Numbered from the stretch's first letter, positions 8,847-18,194 are shown. The stretch is DNA of 64,000 bases from Sediminicola sp. (GCA_024643325.1 JAHEND010000035.1:155217-219216); one strand, 5' to 3'. The notes: generated by a model not told the origin, from the letters alone. Made by a program: numbers and translations.

Positions 8847-9878
8847 ATGAACAACACCTTTTATCGGTTTGCAAAATGGAGCTTAGTACTTGTGTATCTC
8901 GTGATTGTAGCGGGTGCATTGGTTAGAATGACAGGTAGTGGTATGGGGTGCCCAGACTGGCCAAAATGCTTTGGGTATTATATCCCACCAACCAATGTAG
9001 AAACACTTCAATGGTCTCCTGAACGATATTTTGAAAAAGGTCAAGTCATTATTTACAATGAGGGTCTTTTAGTGGCAAAAAAAGACTTTAAGACCAGTAC
9101 TGCAATAGATTTAGCTGCCTGGGAACCCTATACCAAACATGACTATGCAGTATTTAACCCCTACCATACTTGGGTTGAATTTCTAAACAGACTCGTGGGG
9201 GCTGTAGCTGGTTTGGCCACCCTGGTATTGGCATTTTTAAGCCTGCGTTATTGGAAAGAAAAAAAGTCAATTACACTCTTGTCATTTGGGGTAGTCTTGG
9301 GGATGGGATTCCAAGCCTGGCTTGGTGCCACGGTAGTTTATTCCGTTTTAGCCCCTGTGAAAATAACTACTCATATGCTCATGGCATTGGCCATTGTAGC
9401 TGCGCTCATATTGATTCTACAAAAAGCATCCCCACGCAAAGAAAACACCATATATAGCCCCAATTTTCACAAAGCTATATCCCTCTTACTTTTCATATTC
9501 ATATGGCAAATTGTTTTTGGTACTCAAGTTAGAGAGTTTGTAGACCACCAATTAGACGCCGGTCTAAGCAAAGAAAATTGGTTGCTCCAGCCAAACCTCA
9601 TTTTTTACCTTCACAGATCCTTTTCTTTGCTTCCATTAGGACTGGCGGGCTATTTGTTTTGGATGCATCAAAAACAGCAACTAGGATTTACCATGACCAA
9701 ATCACTCTTAAGTGCCATGCTTGTAGCTGCCTTTAGTGGAATGGCCATGTACTATATAGATTTCCCTGTGGGTACACAGCCCATTCATTTGGTCATTGCA
9801 GCCATACTTTTTGGACAAATATTCTATTTATTCCTTCAAAGTAGAAAAGCCAAAAACAATATTTCTAAGACAAAATAA
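8847..9878 (+). CDS. ctaA: Heme A synthase (COX15/CtaA)
   Basis: This inner-membrane protein oxidises the C8 methyl of heme O to give heme A for aa3-type terminal oxidases. The 343-residue product has about eight hydrophobic segments. The family hallmark is VRMTGSGMGCPDWPKCFGYY at residues about 27-46, containing the conserved Cys pair. Candidate heme-ligand His residues occur in FNPYHTWVEFLNRLVGA, ITTHMLMAL, YLHRSFSLLP and IHLVIAA. Length and topology fit the COX15-type rather than the shorter Bacillus type. It follows cca by 5 nt; no cytochrome oxidase subunits are in the window. Confidence 0.93.
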   Translation: MNNTFYRFAKWSLVLVYLVIVAGALVRMTGSGMGCPDWPKCFGYYIPPTNVETLQWSPERYFEKGQVIIYNEGLLVAKKDFKTSTAIDLAAWEPYTKHDYAVFNPYHTWVEFLNRLVGAVAGLATLVLAFLSLRYWKEKKSITLLSFGVVLGMGFQAWLGATVVYSVLAPVKITTHMLMALAIVAALILILQKASPRKENTIYSPNFHKAISLLLFIFIWQIVFGTQVREFVDHQLDAGLSKENWLLQPNLIFYLHRSFSLLPLGLAGYLFWMHQKQQLGFTMTKSLLSAMLVAAFSGMAMYYIDFPVGTQPIHLVIAAILFGQIFYLFLQSRKAKNNISKTK

Positions 9879-9887
9879 CAACTTAAT

Positions 9888-10421
9888 ATGGTGTATAAAA
9901 TAAGAGTCATTTTAGACGCAAAAGAAGATATTTTCAGAGATTTAGCCATTGATAAAAAGGCTACTTTAGAGGATTTACACAATACCATTAGCCAATCATT
10001 CGGTTTCGCTGGAAATGAAATGGCCAGTTTTTACACCTGTGACGAAGAGTGGAACCAAGATTTGGAAATCGCTCTTTTTGATCTAAGTGATATGTCAGAT
10101 GCAAAACTAATGTCTAGTACTTTAGTAGAGGAGGTGATGGACGAGGCTGCTCCTAAGCTCATATATGTTTATGACTTTTTTAATATGTGGACCTTTTTTG
10201 TTGAACTAGCAGACGTAGCCGAAATAGAAACTGGTCAGACACTTCCTGAATTGCTCTTTAGTTTTGGGGAATTACCCGAAAATCCTCCAGAAAAAATCTT
10301 CGAAGCTAAAAAAGAAGATGCCATGGACTATGAAGATGAAGGGTTTGACGACGATTTTAATGATGGTTACAGCGGAGGTGATGAATACGATCATTTAGAC
10401 TTTGATGAAAACTGGAACTAA
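9888..10421 (+). CDS. pRiA4b ORF-3-like / IS1096 passenger TnpR-like protein
   Basis: This 177-residue protein has a core (about 1-135) that matches the pRiA4b ORF-3-like family, whose members are often labelled IS1096 element passenger TnpR family. Visible features are the opening MVYKIRVILDAKEDIFRDLA, the TLEDLHNTISQSFGF helix, and YVYDFFNMWTFFVEL. The molecular function is not established. There is no transposase or terminal repeat nearby, so it is not part of a mobile element here. Residues 136-177 are an extremely acidic tail rich in Asp, Glu and Gly (EDEGFDDDFNDGYSGGDE). It is expressed with ctaA, which ends 9 nt upstream. Confidence 0.8.
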   Translation: MVYKIRVILDAKEDIFRDLAIDKKATLEDLHNTISQSFGFAGNEMASFYTCDEEWNQDLEIALFDLSDMSDAKLMSSTLVEEVMDEAAPKLIYVYDFFNMWTFFVELADVAEIETGQTLPELLFSFGELPENPPEKIFEAKKEDAMDYEDEGFDDDFNDGYSGGDEYDHLDFDENWN

Positions 10422-10491
10422 AACACAACACAAAAAGTAAAAACCCTTTACACTAAGTAACCCTCCCGAATAACAACTGTTTAAATACCCT

Positions 10492-11553
10492 ATGATCAAT
10501 CTATATAACACTCAAATTGAAAGCCTTTCCATCCATAAAGTAGGAAATAAAAACAAAGCAGAATCTTTATTCATATCTAAAGCGCCACACCACTTAAACG
10601 ATGAGACCACAGGACTTTTAAAAGAATACTTTTTTAAGCCCTTCAGAGAAAAAGAAGAGAGTTATTACAGGCTTTCTCATGAAGCAGATTTGAGTTTTAA
10701 CCCTTTATACGAAGCGGCCACCAAAATATTTAATGAACCACGTCACATACATGAATTGTCCGGAGGTATAGCAAAGCACCTGTATGACCAATCAAATCAC
10801 CCTCATATTAAAAGCGGAGAATTATACGTGACTTACCTCTCAGGACTTCAATTAGATAATGTAAAAACAGATGCCATAGGAATCTTTAAAAGTGAATTAA
10901 AGCAAGACTTTATTCAATTTGAAGAACAAACAGATCATCTTGAAATTTTAGTACAACAAGGCATAAATATTCACAAGCTAGACAAAGGCTGTCTCATTTT
11001 CAATACGGAGTCAGAGGAAGGTTATAAAGTACTTTCCGTAGACAGCAATCGATACGACACCAAATACTGGTTGGAACAATTTCTTGGCGTAGCAGTCCTC
11101 ACGGATAATAATTTTTACACCAAAAACTACTTGAAATTTTGTCAGAATTTTGCCAAGGACGTAGTGTTACCGGCAGAAGACAAGCAACAAGAGGTATTGT
11201 TCATGAACAGAGCCGTCAATCATTTTGCAAAAAACAATGCATTTGAAGAGACCAATTTCATGAACGAAGTCATTGACAACCCGGCACTCATCCCTGAATT
11301 CAAACACTATAAAGTGGAAAAAGGTCCAAAGTATAGTATTGAAGACGTCTCCTCTTTTAACATTGCCAATAAAGCAGTGTCTCAGGCCAGAAAAACCATC
11401 AAAAACGTTATTCAACTAGACACTAATATCCAAATTAAAATGGACTTCATTAATCCTGAATCTGCAGAAAAATTTGTAGAAAAAGGATGGGACGAGGAAA
11501 AAGGTATGTACTACTATTTGGTGTACTTCAATAAAGAGCAAAAGGGCTCATAA
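10492..11553 (+). CDS. Nucleoid-associated protein, NdpA/YejK family
   Basis: This 353-residue protein resembles the 37-kDa nucleoid-associated (NdpA/YejK) family, which binds DNA loosely and interacts with the chromosome in enterobacteria. Supporting segments are GVAVLTDNNFYTKNYLKFCQ in the middle, LAKGCLIF-like hydrophobic strands before it (residues about 160-172), and a C-terminal LDTNIQIKMDFINPE stretch. The function in Flavobacteriia has not been defined to my knowledge. The gene starts 70 nt after the TnpR-like gene and ends the plus-strand run; the next gene is on the opposite strand. Confidence 0.82.
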   Translation: MINLYNTQIESLSIHKVGNKNKAESLFISKAPHHLNDETTGLLKEYFFKPFREKEESYYRLSHEADLSFNPLYEAATKIFNEPRHIHELSGGIAKHLYDQSNHPHIKSGELYVTYLSGLQLDNVKTDAIGIFKSELKQDFIQFEEQTDHLEILVQQGINIHKLDKGCLIFNTESEEGYKVLSVDSNRYDTKYWLEQFLGVAVLTDNNFYTKNYLKFCQNFAKDVVLPAEDKQQEVLFMNRAVNHFAKNNAFEETNFMNEVIDNPALIPEFKHYKVEKGPKYSIEDVSSFNIANKAVSQARKTIKNVIQLDTNIQIKMDFINPESAEKFVEKGWDEEKGMYYYLVYFNKEQKGS

Positions 11554-11665
11554 TACAAACTGAATAGTATAAAAGCCCTTTGACAAATACTTTACTAATT
11601 AAATAATACCATTGTATTTAAATATGATTCTTTGAGATGTTAATTAGATCCTTTTGGCTACCCAC

Positions 11666-12745
11666 TCAAAGCTTAATGCGTTGTTCTAAAATCTGACGCA
11701 TACTTACATTTTCGTAGTTTCGTTTTACAAAGTGAAGGGCTAAATCCAAAACGGTTCCCATATTGGGTGCCTGCTTAAATTCCATATCTTGAGTGAGCTT
11801 GTAAATAGCATTTTTTAATGTTTCTACGTGCTCTGGAAGAGAAATAGTATCTTCTTTAGCAATATTTAAGAGTTCTGTAATACGATCTTCAAAACTCATA
11901 AACCTCTTTGCTACTATAGAGCGTTCTTCTAACTTATACTGGTCTATAGAATTGGCTTGAAGTTTTTCCTTTACCAATGCCACCATTTTATTATTTTCTT
12001 TAAAAAATTGAGGCCTGTAAATTTTCAAGTTCCCTTCAAAAGATTGTTGGTCAAAATCTATAGCACGTATTTTGTATACCACATGATCAAAGTCATGGGT
12101 AGGCACAATCACATAATTATAAGAGCGCATATCTCCCAAAAGTCTAATCATACAGCGCTCATTAAACTTCACAAACTCTTTGGCCAACTGAGATTTCTCA
12201 GACTCTGTACAGTCAGGAAGCATTTCTTTAATAAATACGTCTCCTGGAATACCCGCAATATGTTCCTCTATCAAAGTGTCTTGATACACAAGAAAATTCA
12301 AGTTATAAGGAGATAAAATGTGTTCTAGCTCTAATCCGTAAACCCTAGAAGCATCTGTTTTTTTAACGTAAAAATAAGTGAAGTTGTCGTTTAGGATATT
12401 CCTTACTTTAATTCTAAATGGCTTAGAATTACCAAAGGTGCAATAATCTACAGCGTCTACATTCAAGAAGGGAATAATGGTGTCTCCCCCATCTGAATGA
12501 AGTATGGAGTAGACCTTTTTAAGGCTTAAATCAATTTCTTCCCTGTCGTATTCTGAATAATAGACCCTGACCCATAGGGTGTCTTCATCATTGTTGTCGT
12601 ATACCACAACGGAACCTTGAAAACGCAATAAATCTTCATAAAAAATTGGAATCTCAATATTTCTACTGTATTGCCTTAGGTAAGCATCTAATTGAGGAGA
12701 CACTGGAAAAGCAGGTTTCTTCTTAGACATCATCTTTTCTGACAT
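11666..12745 (-). CDS. Conserved-looking protein with a possible kinase-like core; function unknown
   Basis: I do not recognise a named family. The 359-residue protein (ATG at 12745; an in-frame TTG ten codons upstream is less likely) is soluble with no signal peptide. In order, it shows a beta strand ending in YFYVKK (Lys128/129), a helix with Glu139 and Glu141, strands leading to LIEEHIAGIPG (160-168, hinge-like), then LGDMRSYN with Asp205 and Asn210, and IRAIDFDQQ with Asp230 and Asp232. This order and the Asp-x4-Asn spacing match the beta3 Lys, alphaC Glu, hinge, catalytic loop and DFG metal site of protein kinases or aminoglycoside phosphotransferases. A glycine-rich loop is not obvious. 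The C-terminal 110 residues are helical. It is divergent from the ABC transporter pair, 81 nt away. Kinase activity is inference. Confidence 0.7.
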   Translation of the reverse strand: MSEKMMSKKKPAFPVSPQLDAYLRQYSRNIEIPIFYEDLLRFQGSVVVYDNNDEDTLWVRVYYSEYDREEIDLSLKKVYSILHSDGGDTIIPFLNVDAVDYCTFGNSKPFRIKVRNILNDNFTYFYVKKTDASRVYGLELEHILSPYNLNFLVYQDTLIEEHIAGIPGDVFIKEMLPDCTESEKSQLAKEFVKFNERCMIRLLGDMRSYNYVIVPTHDFDHVVYKIRAIDFDQQSFEGNLKIYRPQFFKENNKMVALVKEKLQANSIDQYKLEERSIVAKRFMSFEDRITELLNIAKEDTISLPEHVETLKNAIYKLTQDMEFKQAPNMGTVLDLALHFVKRNYENVSMRQILEQRIKL

Positions 12746-12826
12746 GAAGCGTTTATTTAATTGTTCTTGTAACAAAATACGGATAAATTCGTCAAGTAGA
12801 ATAAGAACCCTTAATTAAAAAAGCCC

Positions 12827-13723
12827 TTGGAAACTATTTTAACTGTTCACCAACTCACTAAATCTTATGGAAGTTTATTTGCTGTTAAAAAACTGAGTTT
12901 TTCCATAGAAAAAGGACATGTATATGGGATTTTAGGGCCCAATGGTAGTGGTAAATCTACCACTCTAGGAATGGTTCTAAATGTGGTAAACCCTACTCAA
13001 GGAAGCTTTCAATGGTTTGAGGGCAGTTTGAGTACCCATCAGGCACTTAAAAAAGTAGGTGCCATTATTGAAAGACCTAATTTCTATCCCTATATGACTG
13101 CTGTAGAAAACCTAAAGCTAGTCTCGAAAATAAAAAGAGTCTCTTCTGAAAATATTGAAGAAAAACTTGAATTGGTTGGTTTACTGGATAGAAAAGACTC
13201 TAAATTCCAGACCTATTCACTGGGAATGAAACAGCGATTGGCCATTGCCTCTGCACTACTTAATAATCCAGAAATACTCATTTTAGACGAACCCACTAAT
13301 GGACTGGACCCTCAAGGAATTCATCAAATTAGGGAAATTATTAAAAAAATTGCTGCTCAGGGTACCACTATTTTATTGGCCTCTCACCTATTGGATGAAG
13401 TGGAAAAAGTCTGTACCCATGTGGTGGTGCTCAGAAAAGGGGAAAAGCTTTATGCAGGTCCGGTGTCTGAGATGCAATCTAATCATGGCTTTGTTTTATT
13501 AAATTCGGCCAATGCCGATGCCTTAAAAGTGCACTTAGAGCATAGTGAAGATTTTGAAAAAATCTCTCTAGAAAATGGTTTACTAAAAGCTTATTTAACA
13601 AGGCCAATAGCAGCAGATCAATTAAACAGAAAACTTATGGAAGACGGCTTTTTATTGAGCCATTTATCCGTTCAGAAAGATAGCTTAGAGACCCAATTTT
13701 TAGCACTTACCCAAAACAACTAA
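12827..13723 (+). CDS. ABC transporter ATP-binding protein
   Basis: This 298-residue ATPase of an ABC-2-type exporter contains Walker A GPNGSGKST (residues 37-45), the signature-like YSLGMKQRLAIA, Walker B ILILDEPTNGLDP and the switch His in LLASHLLDEVEKVC. After about residue 215 comes a C-terminal extension seen in bacitracin-type and drug-type exporters. The start is TTG at 12827: a stop codon lies five codons upstream and no ATG precedes the first conserved strand. It pairs with the permease gene 5 nt downstream. The substrate is unknown. Confidence 0.93.
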   Translation: METILTVHQLTKSYGSLFAVKKLSFSIEKGHVYGILGPNGSGKSTTLGMVLNVVNPTQGSFQWFEGSLSTHQALKKVGAIIERPNFYPYMTAVENLKLVSKIKRVSSENIEEKLELVGLLDRKDSKFQTYSLGMKQRLAIASALLNNPEILILDEPTNGLDPQGIHQIREIIKKIAAQGTTILLASHLLDEVEKVCTHVVVLRKGEKLYAGPVSEMQSNHGFVLLNSANADALKVHLEHSEDFEKISLENGLLKAYLTRPIAADQLNRKLMEDGFLLSHLSVQKDSLETQFLALTQNN

Positions 13724-13728
13724 TCGCC

Positions 13729-14562
13729 ATGAAAAGATTATTACAAATAGAACTCATTAAGCTTTGGAATAATAGGGCTAGTAAAGCACTGATTTACGGA
13801 TACTTTATTCTATTGACCAGTATAGCACTCATTGCGGCTATTAAATTTGACATTGGTCCAATAAAATTTCATTTAGCAGAACAGGGTATTTTTAACTTCC
13901 CCTACATTTGGCACTTTAACACCTTTGTTGCTGCGCTATTGAAAATATTTTTGGCCATTATTATTGTCTCCATGATGTCCAATGAATACACCTATAAAAC
14001 CATTAAACAAAATCTAATAGACGGGCTTTCCAAAAAAGAATTTATAGCCTCTAAGTTTCTTACAGTCGTTTTATTTTCCCTAGTGTCTACAGTTTTTGTG
14101 TTTGTGACTTCCTTGATTTTAGGTAGTATTTATTCAGACTACACAGAAATAGGAATCGTTTTTTCTGACCTGGGCTTTTTAGTGGCTTACTTTATAAAGT
14201 TATTGGGATTCTTTTCCTTCTGTCTTTTTATAGGTATACTAGTCAAAAGATCTGCCTTTGCCCTCGGTTTTTTAATCCTTTGGCAAATGTTCGAAGGCTT
14301 TACTAGAGGAATGATTCGTTGGAAGTTATTCGATGGGGATACGACAGATGCCATTATGGGATTTTTCCCATTGAATGCCATGTTTAATGTGTTAAAAGAA
14401 CCATTTAGTAGATTGAGCGCCGTCCAATCTGTTGCGAACCAAATTGGAGAGGAAATTGCCTTGGATTACGGTACCACACTTTTAGATATGGTGATTGTAA
14501 TCGCTTGGACAGCTATTTTTATCTGGGGATCTTATGCTATTTTAAAGAAGAGAGATTTGTAG
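13729..14562 (+). CDS. ABC-2 type transporter permease
   Basis: This 277-residue inner-membrane protein has about six hydrophobic segments (residues roughly 20-40, 60-85, 100-130, 140-165, 170-195 and 250-270). It has the ABC-2 pattern of a long first extracellular loop and an SNEYTYKTIKQNLIDGLSKK coupling-helix segment at about residues 84-103. It is the membrane partner of the ATPase encoded 5 nt upstream. No peptide or lantibiotic gene is near, so an exported substrate cannot be named. The uvrB promoter overlaps the end of this gene. Confidence 0.9.
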   Translation: MKRLLQIELIKLWNNRASKALIYGYFILLTSIALIAAIKFDIGPIKFHLAEQGIFNFPYIWHFNTFVAALLKIFLAIIIVSMMSNEYTYKTIKQNLIDGLSKKEFIASKFLTVVLFSLVSTVFVFVTSLILGSIYSDYTEIGIVFSDLGFLVAYFIKLLGFFSFCLFIGILVKRSAFALGFLILWQMFEGFTRGMIRWKLFDGDTTDAIMGFFPLNAMFNVLKEPFSRLSAVQSVANQIGEEIALDYGTTLLDMVIVIAWTAIFIWGSYAILKKRDL

Positions 14563-14590
14563 TATTTATAAGCGTGCTTTTGTACCTTTG
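14556..14590 (+). promoter_or_regulatory. Full -33/-7 promoter of uvrB
   Basis: TTTG at 14556-14559, a 23-nt spacer and TACCTTTG at 14583-14590 match the Bacteroidota TTTG-N19-23-TAnnTTTG promoter. The ATG of uvrB follows only 3 nt after the -7 element, which leaves essentially no 5' leader. The -33 box lies inside the end of the permease gene. Confidence 0.65.
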
Positions 14591-14593
14591 GGT

Positions 14594-16591
14594 ATGAAGT
14601 TTTCTTTGGAATCCCCCTTTAAACCAACTGGTGACCAACCACAGGCCATTGCGCAAATTGTGGATGGTATTCAAAGCAATACCCCTTCACAAACATTGGT
14701 CGGTGTGACTGGTTCTGGTAAGACTTTTACGGTAGCCAATGTGATTCAAAAAGTACAAAAACCTACATTAATACTTGCACACAACAAGACACTTGCCGCT
14801 CAATTATATTCTGAATTCAAGCAGTTCTTTCCAAATAATGCGGTTGAGTATTTTGTTTCCTACTACGATTACTATCAGCCAGAGGCGTACATTCCTACTT
14901 CAGGCACCTATATTGAAAAAGACCTATCTATTAATGAAGATATTGAAAAGCTGCGATTAAGCACTACTTCTTCGCTACTCTCTGGCAGACAAGACGTACT
15001 TGTAATCGCTTCTGTCTCTTGCCTCTATGGTATGGGAAACCCTGTAGAATTTGAAAAAAATGTGGTTCAAATAGCTCGAGATCAAGTGATTTCTAGAACC
15101 GCATTTTTAAAACAATTGGTTCAGGCATTATATGCCAGGACTACTGCAGACTTTGTTAACGGAAGCTTTAGGGTAAAAGGAGATGTAGTAGATGTATTTC
15201 CAAGTTATACAGATCACGCGATCAGGGTACATTTTTTCGGAGATGAAATTGAGGAGATAGAATCTTTTGATCCCTTACACAATAAGACCTTAGAGACCTT
15301 TGAGAACTTGAGAATATTTCCAGCTAATATGTTTGTAAGTTCTCCTGATATTCTACAAAATGCCATTCATAGCATTCAAGAAGATATGGTCAAACAAGTG
15401 GACTTTTTTAAAACAGAAGGAAAGCATTTAGAGGCAAAACGATTGGAAGAAAGAACCACTTTTGACTTGGAAATGATTAGAGAATTAGGTTACTGCTCTG
15501 GCATTGAAAATTACTCGAGGTACTTAGATGGTAGAGCACCTGGAACCAGACCTTTCTGCCTTCTAGATTATTTCCCAAAAGACTTTTTGTTGGTGGTAGA
15601 TGAAAGTCATGTAACCATTCCTCAGGTACATGCCATGTTTGGTGGTGATAGATCGAGAAAAGAAAATTTAGTGACCTATGGTTTTAGGCTTCCTGCCGCA
15701 ATGGACAACAGACCATTAAAGTTCGAGGAATTTGAAGCACTCACCCCCCAAGCACTCTACGTGAGCGCTACTCCTGCAGATTATGAATTAGAACAATCAC
15801 AAGGTGTGGTGGTAGAGCAAATTATAAGACCTACTGGATTATTAGATCCAGTCATTGAAGTGAGACCTTCTACAAATCAAATTGATGATTTGGTGGCTGA
15901 AATTCAAGATAGGGTTACTATAGATGAGCGCACATTAGTGACCACCCTTACCAAAAGAATGGCGGAAGAATTGGCCAAATACCTCACTAAAATTCAAGTG
16001 AGATGCCGGTATATTCATTCAGATGTAGACACCTTGGAAAGAGTAGAAATCATGCAGGACCTCAGAAAGGGTATTTTTGATGTACTTATAGGGGTAAACT
16101 TACTTCGTGAGGGTCTAGATCTACCAGAAGTCTCTTTAGTAGCCATAATAGACGCAGACAAAGAAGGTTTTTTAAGGAATGCTCGCTCCCTGACGCAAAC
16201 GGTGGGTAGAGCTGCGAGAAATGTAAATGGAAAAGCCATTATGTATGCAGACAAAGTAACTAAGAGCATGCAAAAAACCATTGATGAAACCAATTACCGC
16301 AGAGAAAAACAAATCGCCTATAACAAAGCACACAATACCATTCCAAAAGCATTAAACAAAAGCTTGGACAATGTACTTACTAAAAACTCTGTTTCTGCTT
16401 ATCACTTTGAAAAAGCCAGTCTTAGGGCCCAAGAACCAGATCCAAACTACCTCACGCAAGAAGAAAGGGCTAAAATGATAGTGGATAAAAGAAAAAGCAT
16501 GGAAAAAGCGGCTAAAAACTTAGATTTCTTAGAGGCCGCAAGACTCAGGGATGAAATTAAAGCCTTGCAGTTGGCTGGAGCAGCAAAATAA
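14594..16591 (+). CDS. uvrB: Excinuclease ABC subunit B
   Basis: UvrB is the damage-verifying helicase-like subunit of nucleotide excision repair. The 665-residue product has Walker A GVTGSGKT (near residue 37), the beta-hairpin VSYYDYYQPEAYIP that clamps DNA, the DEAD-like motif VVDESHVTI, helicase motifs ALYVSATPADYE, LTKRMAEEL, LLREGLDLPEVSL and QTVGRAARN, and a C-terminal UVR motif (AARLRDEI) that binds UvrC. I use the ATG at 14594 (MKFSLESPF) rather than the TTG two codons earlier, because that TTG is itself part of the -7 promoter box. No other uvr gene is nearby. Confidence 0.97.
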   Translation: MKFSLESPFKPTGDQPQAIAQIVDGIQSNTPSQTLVGVTGSGKTFTVANVIQKVQKPTLILAHNKTLAAQLYSEFKQFFPNNAVEYFVSYYDYYQPEAYIPTSGTYIEKDLSINEDIEKLRLSTTSSLLSGRQDVLVIASVSCLYGMGNPVEFEKNVVQIARDQVISRTAFLKQLVQALYARTTADFVNGSFRVKGDVVDVFPSYTDHAIRVHFFGDEIEEIESFDPLHNKTLETFENLRIFPANMFVSSPDILQNAIHSIQEDMVKQVDFFKTEGKHLEAKRLEERTTFDLEMIRELGYCSGIENYSRYLDGRAPGTRPFCLLDYFPKDFLLVVDESHVTIPQVHAMFGGDRSRKENLVTYGFRLPAAMDNRPLKFEEFEALTPQALYVSATPADYELEQSQGVVVEQIIRPTGLLDPVIEVRPSTNQIDDLVAEIQDRVTIDERTLVTTLTKRMAEELAKYLTKIQVRCRYIHSDVDTLERVEIMQDLRKGIFDVLIGVNLLREGLDLPEVSLVAIIDADKEGFLRNARSLTQTVGRAARNVNGKAIMYADKVTKSMQKTIDETNYRREKQIAYNKAHNTIPKALNKSLDNVLTKNSVSAYHFEKASLRAQEPDPNYLTQEERAKMIVDKRKSMEKAAKNLDFLEAARLRDEIKALQLAGAAK

Positions 16592-16676
16592 TAGTGAAGA
16601 TTTATTACATTTATAATTAAGTTGGATCACAATTTCCTACTTGATTATCTTAATTTAAATCAAAACTATCGTGTCC

Positions 16677-18194
16677 ATGAAAATCAAGCTACTTTTTTTA
16701 TCTATAATCGTCACTACCTTTTGTAGCGCACAGGATATTTCTAAAAAAAAGATTGAAAAATGGACCACAGATTATAGTCCTAAAGCAATTCAAAACCTCC
16801 GTGAATTTTTATCTATTCCTAACAATGGACTAGATTTATCACAAATTCAAAACAATCTCAATTGGTCAAAAAGTACTTTCGAAGATTTGGGATTTACCGT
16901 TCAAGAAATAATTTCAGAAGGAGTTCCTGTGCTTTTAGCAGAGAAGCATATAGCTTCAAATTTACCTACAGTACTCTTCTACCTCCAGATAGACGGACAA
17001 CCAGTAGACCCATCACAGTGGGATCAAGAGAATCCTTACCAAGCTGTCTTGAAGGTAAAAAACGAACAAGGGGAATGGGAACATTTAGATTGGACAGAAA
17101 AAAAGTGGGACAAAGACAGTTATATATTTGCTAGATCAGCCTCTGATTCTAAAGGCCCTGCAATGGCTTTAATCAGTGCATTTCAAATACTTAAAGACAA
17201 TAGAATTGCCCTGAAATACAATATTAAGATTCTGTTAGACTTTCAAGAGGAAGTGGGATCTCCGACCCTCCCAGAAATGGTCGTCAATAAAAAAGACTTG
17301 TTAAAAGCAAATTATTTATTTATTATGGATGGTGCAAGACACTTATCCAATAAACCCACACTCACTTTTGGCGCGAGAGGAATAGCGACCGCTACATGGC
17401 GGGTTTTTGGGCCAAAAGTACCTTTGCACAGTGGCCAATATGGTAATTATGCACCAAACCCAGTATTTGAGGCTGCAAAAGTGATTGGTAAACTAAAAGA
17501 TGCGACAGGAAAAGTAACCCTGGAGGGGTTTTATGATGGCGTAAATATCTCTTCGAAAGATCAAGAATTTCTGAATGCTATTGAAGAAGACGAAATAGCG
17601 ACCAATAAAAGACTGGGTATTTCTAATCGAGATGCTATTGGCAACGGGTACCAAGAAGCCCTTCAATATCCCAGTCTCAATATTAGAGGTATACAAGCGG
17701 CATGGGTGGGAGAACAAGTGAGAACCATCATCCCTTCCGAACTGATTGTAGAAATAGACATGAGACTTGTTCCAGAATCTGATGGAAAAACCCTTATGGA
17801 ACTATTAATAAAGCGCATTCAAGAAGAAGGCTATTACTTAATAGATAGCTTACCCACTGACCAGCAAAGAGCCATGCATCCTAAGTTGGCGAATTTCACA
17901 TATAAACTCGGTTCAAAACCATTTAGAACACCTATGGATGGGCCTATAGCAACATTATTGTCTACCTCCATGAAAAAAGTTTTTGGAGATGATTTTATAC
18001 TTATGCGCACCACTGGAGGGTCACAACCCATTGCACCATTTATTAATACCCTTGATATTCCAGCGGTATCGATTAGAATACCCAATCCAGATAACAACAT
18101 TCATAGTCCCAATGAAAATATTAGAATTGGAAATTATTTAGAAGGCATTATGACCTGTCTGTCTATTCTAAATACGAGAATAGAAGGGTCCTAA
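16677..18194 (+). CDS. M20-family peptidase-like secreted protein with altered metal site
   Basis: This 505-residue protein has a signal peptide at residues 1-19 (ending TFCSAQ), so it is periplasmic or surface-located. The M20 dipeptidase fold is shown by QIDGQPVDP, the SASDSKGP motif with the bridging Asp, LLDFQEEVGSPTLP with catalytic and metal-binding Glu residues, a dimerisation insert in the middle, and a final NIHSPNE with a metal-ligand His. The usual HxD of the first motif reads QID here, so one zinc-ligand His is missing; the enzyme may use one metal or have lost activity. I use the ATG at 16677, two codons after a possible GTG. The gene stands alone between uvrB and DUF1456. Confidence 0.87.
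   Translation: MKIKLLFLSIIVTTFCSAQDISKKKIEKWTTDYSPKAIQNLREFLSIPNNGLDLSQIQNNLNWSKSTFEDLGFTVQEIISEGVPVLLAEKHIASNLPTVLFYLQIDGQPVDPSQWDQENPYQAVLKVKNEQGEWEHLDWTEKKWDKDSYIFARSASDSKGPAMALISAFQILKDNRIALKYNIKILLDFQEEVGSPTLPEMVVNKKDLLKANYLFIMDGARHLSNKPTLTFGARGIATATWRVFGPKVPLHSGQYGNYAPNPVFEAAKVIGKLKDATGKVTLEGFYDGVNISSKDQEFLNAIEEDEIATNKRLGISNRDAIGNGYQEALQYPSLNIRGIQAAWVGEQVRTIIPSELIVEIDMRLVPESDGKTLMELLIKRIQEEGYYLIDSLPTDQQRAMHPKLANFTYKLGSKPFRTPMDGPIATLLSTSMKKVFGDDFILMRTTGGSQPIAPFINTLDIPAVSIRIPNPDNNIHSPNENIRIGNYLEGIMTCLSILNTRIEGS

Noticed and set aside
9888..10421. Mobile element, because the family name includes IS1096 passenger TnpR
   Set aside because: No transposase, no terminal inverted repeats, no target duplications; it sits in a housekeeping run.
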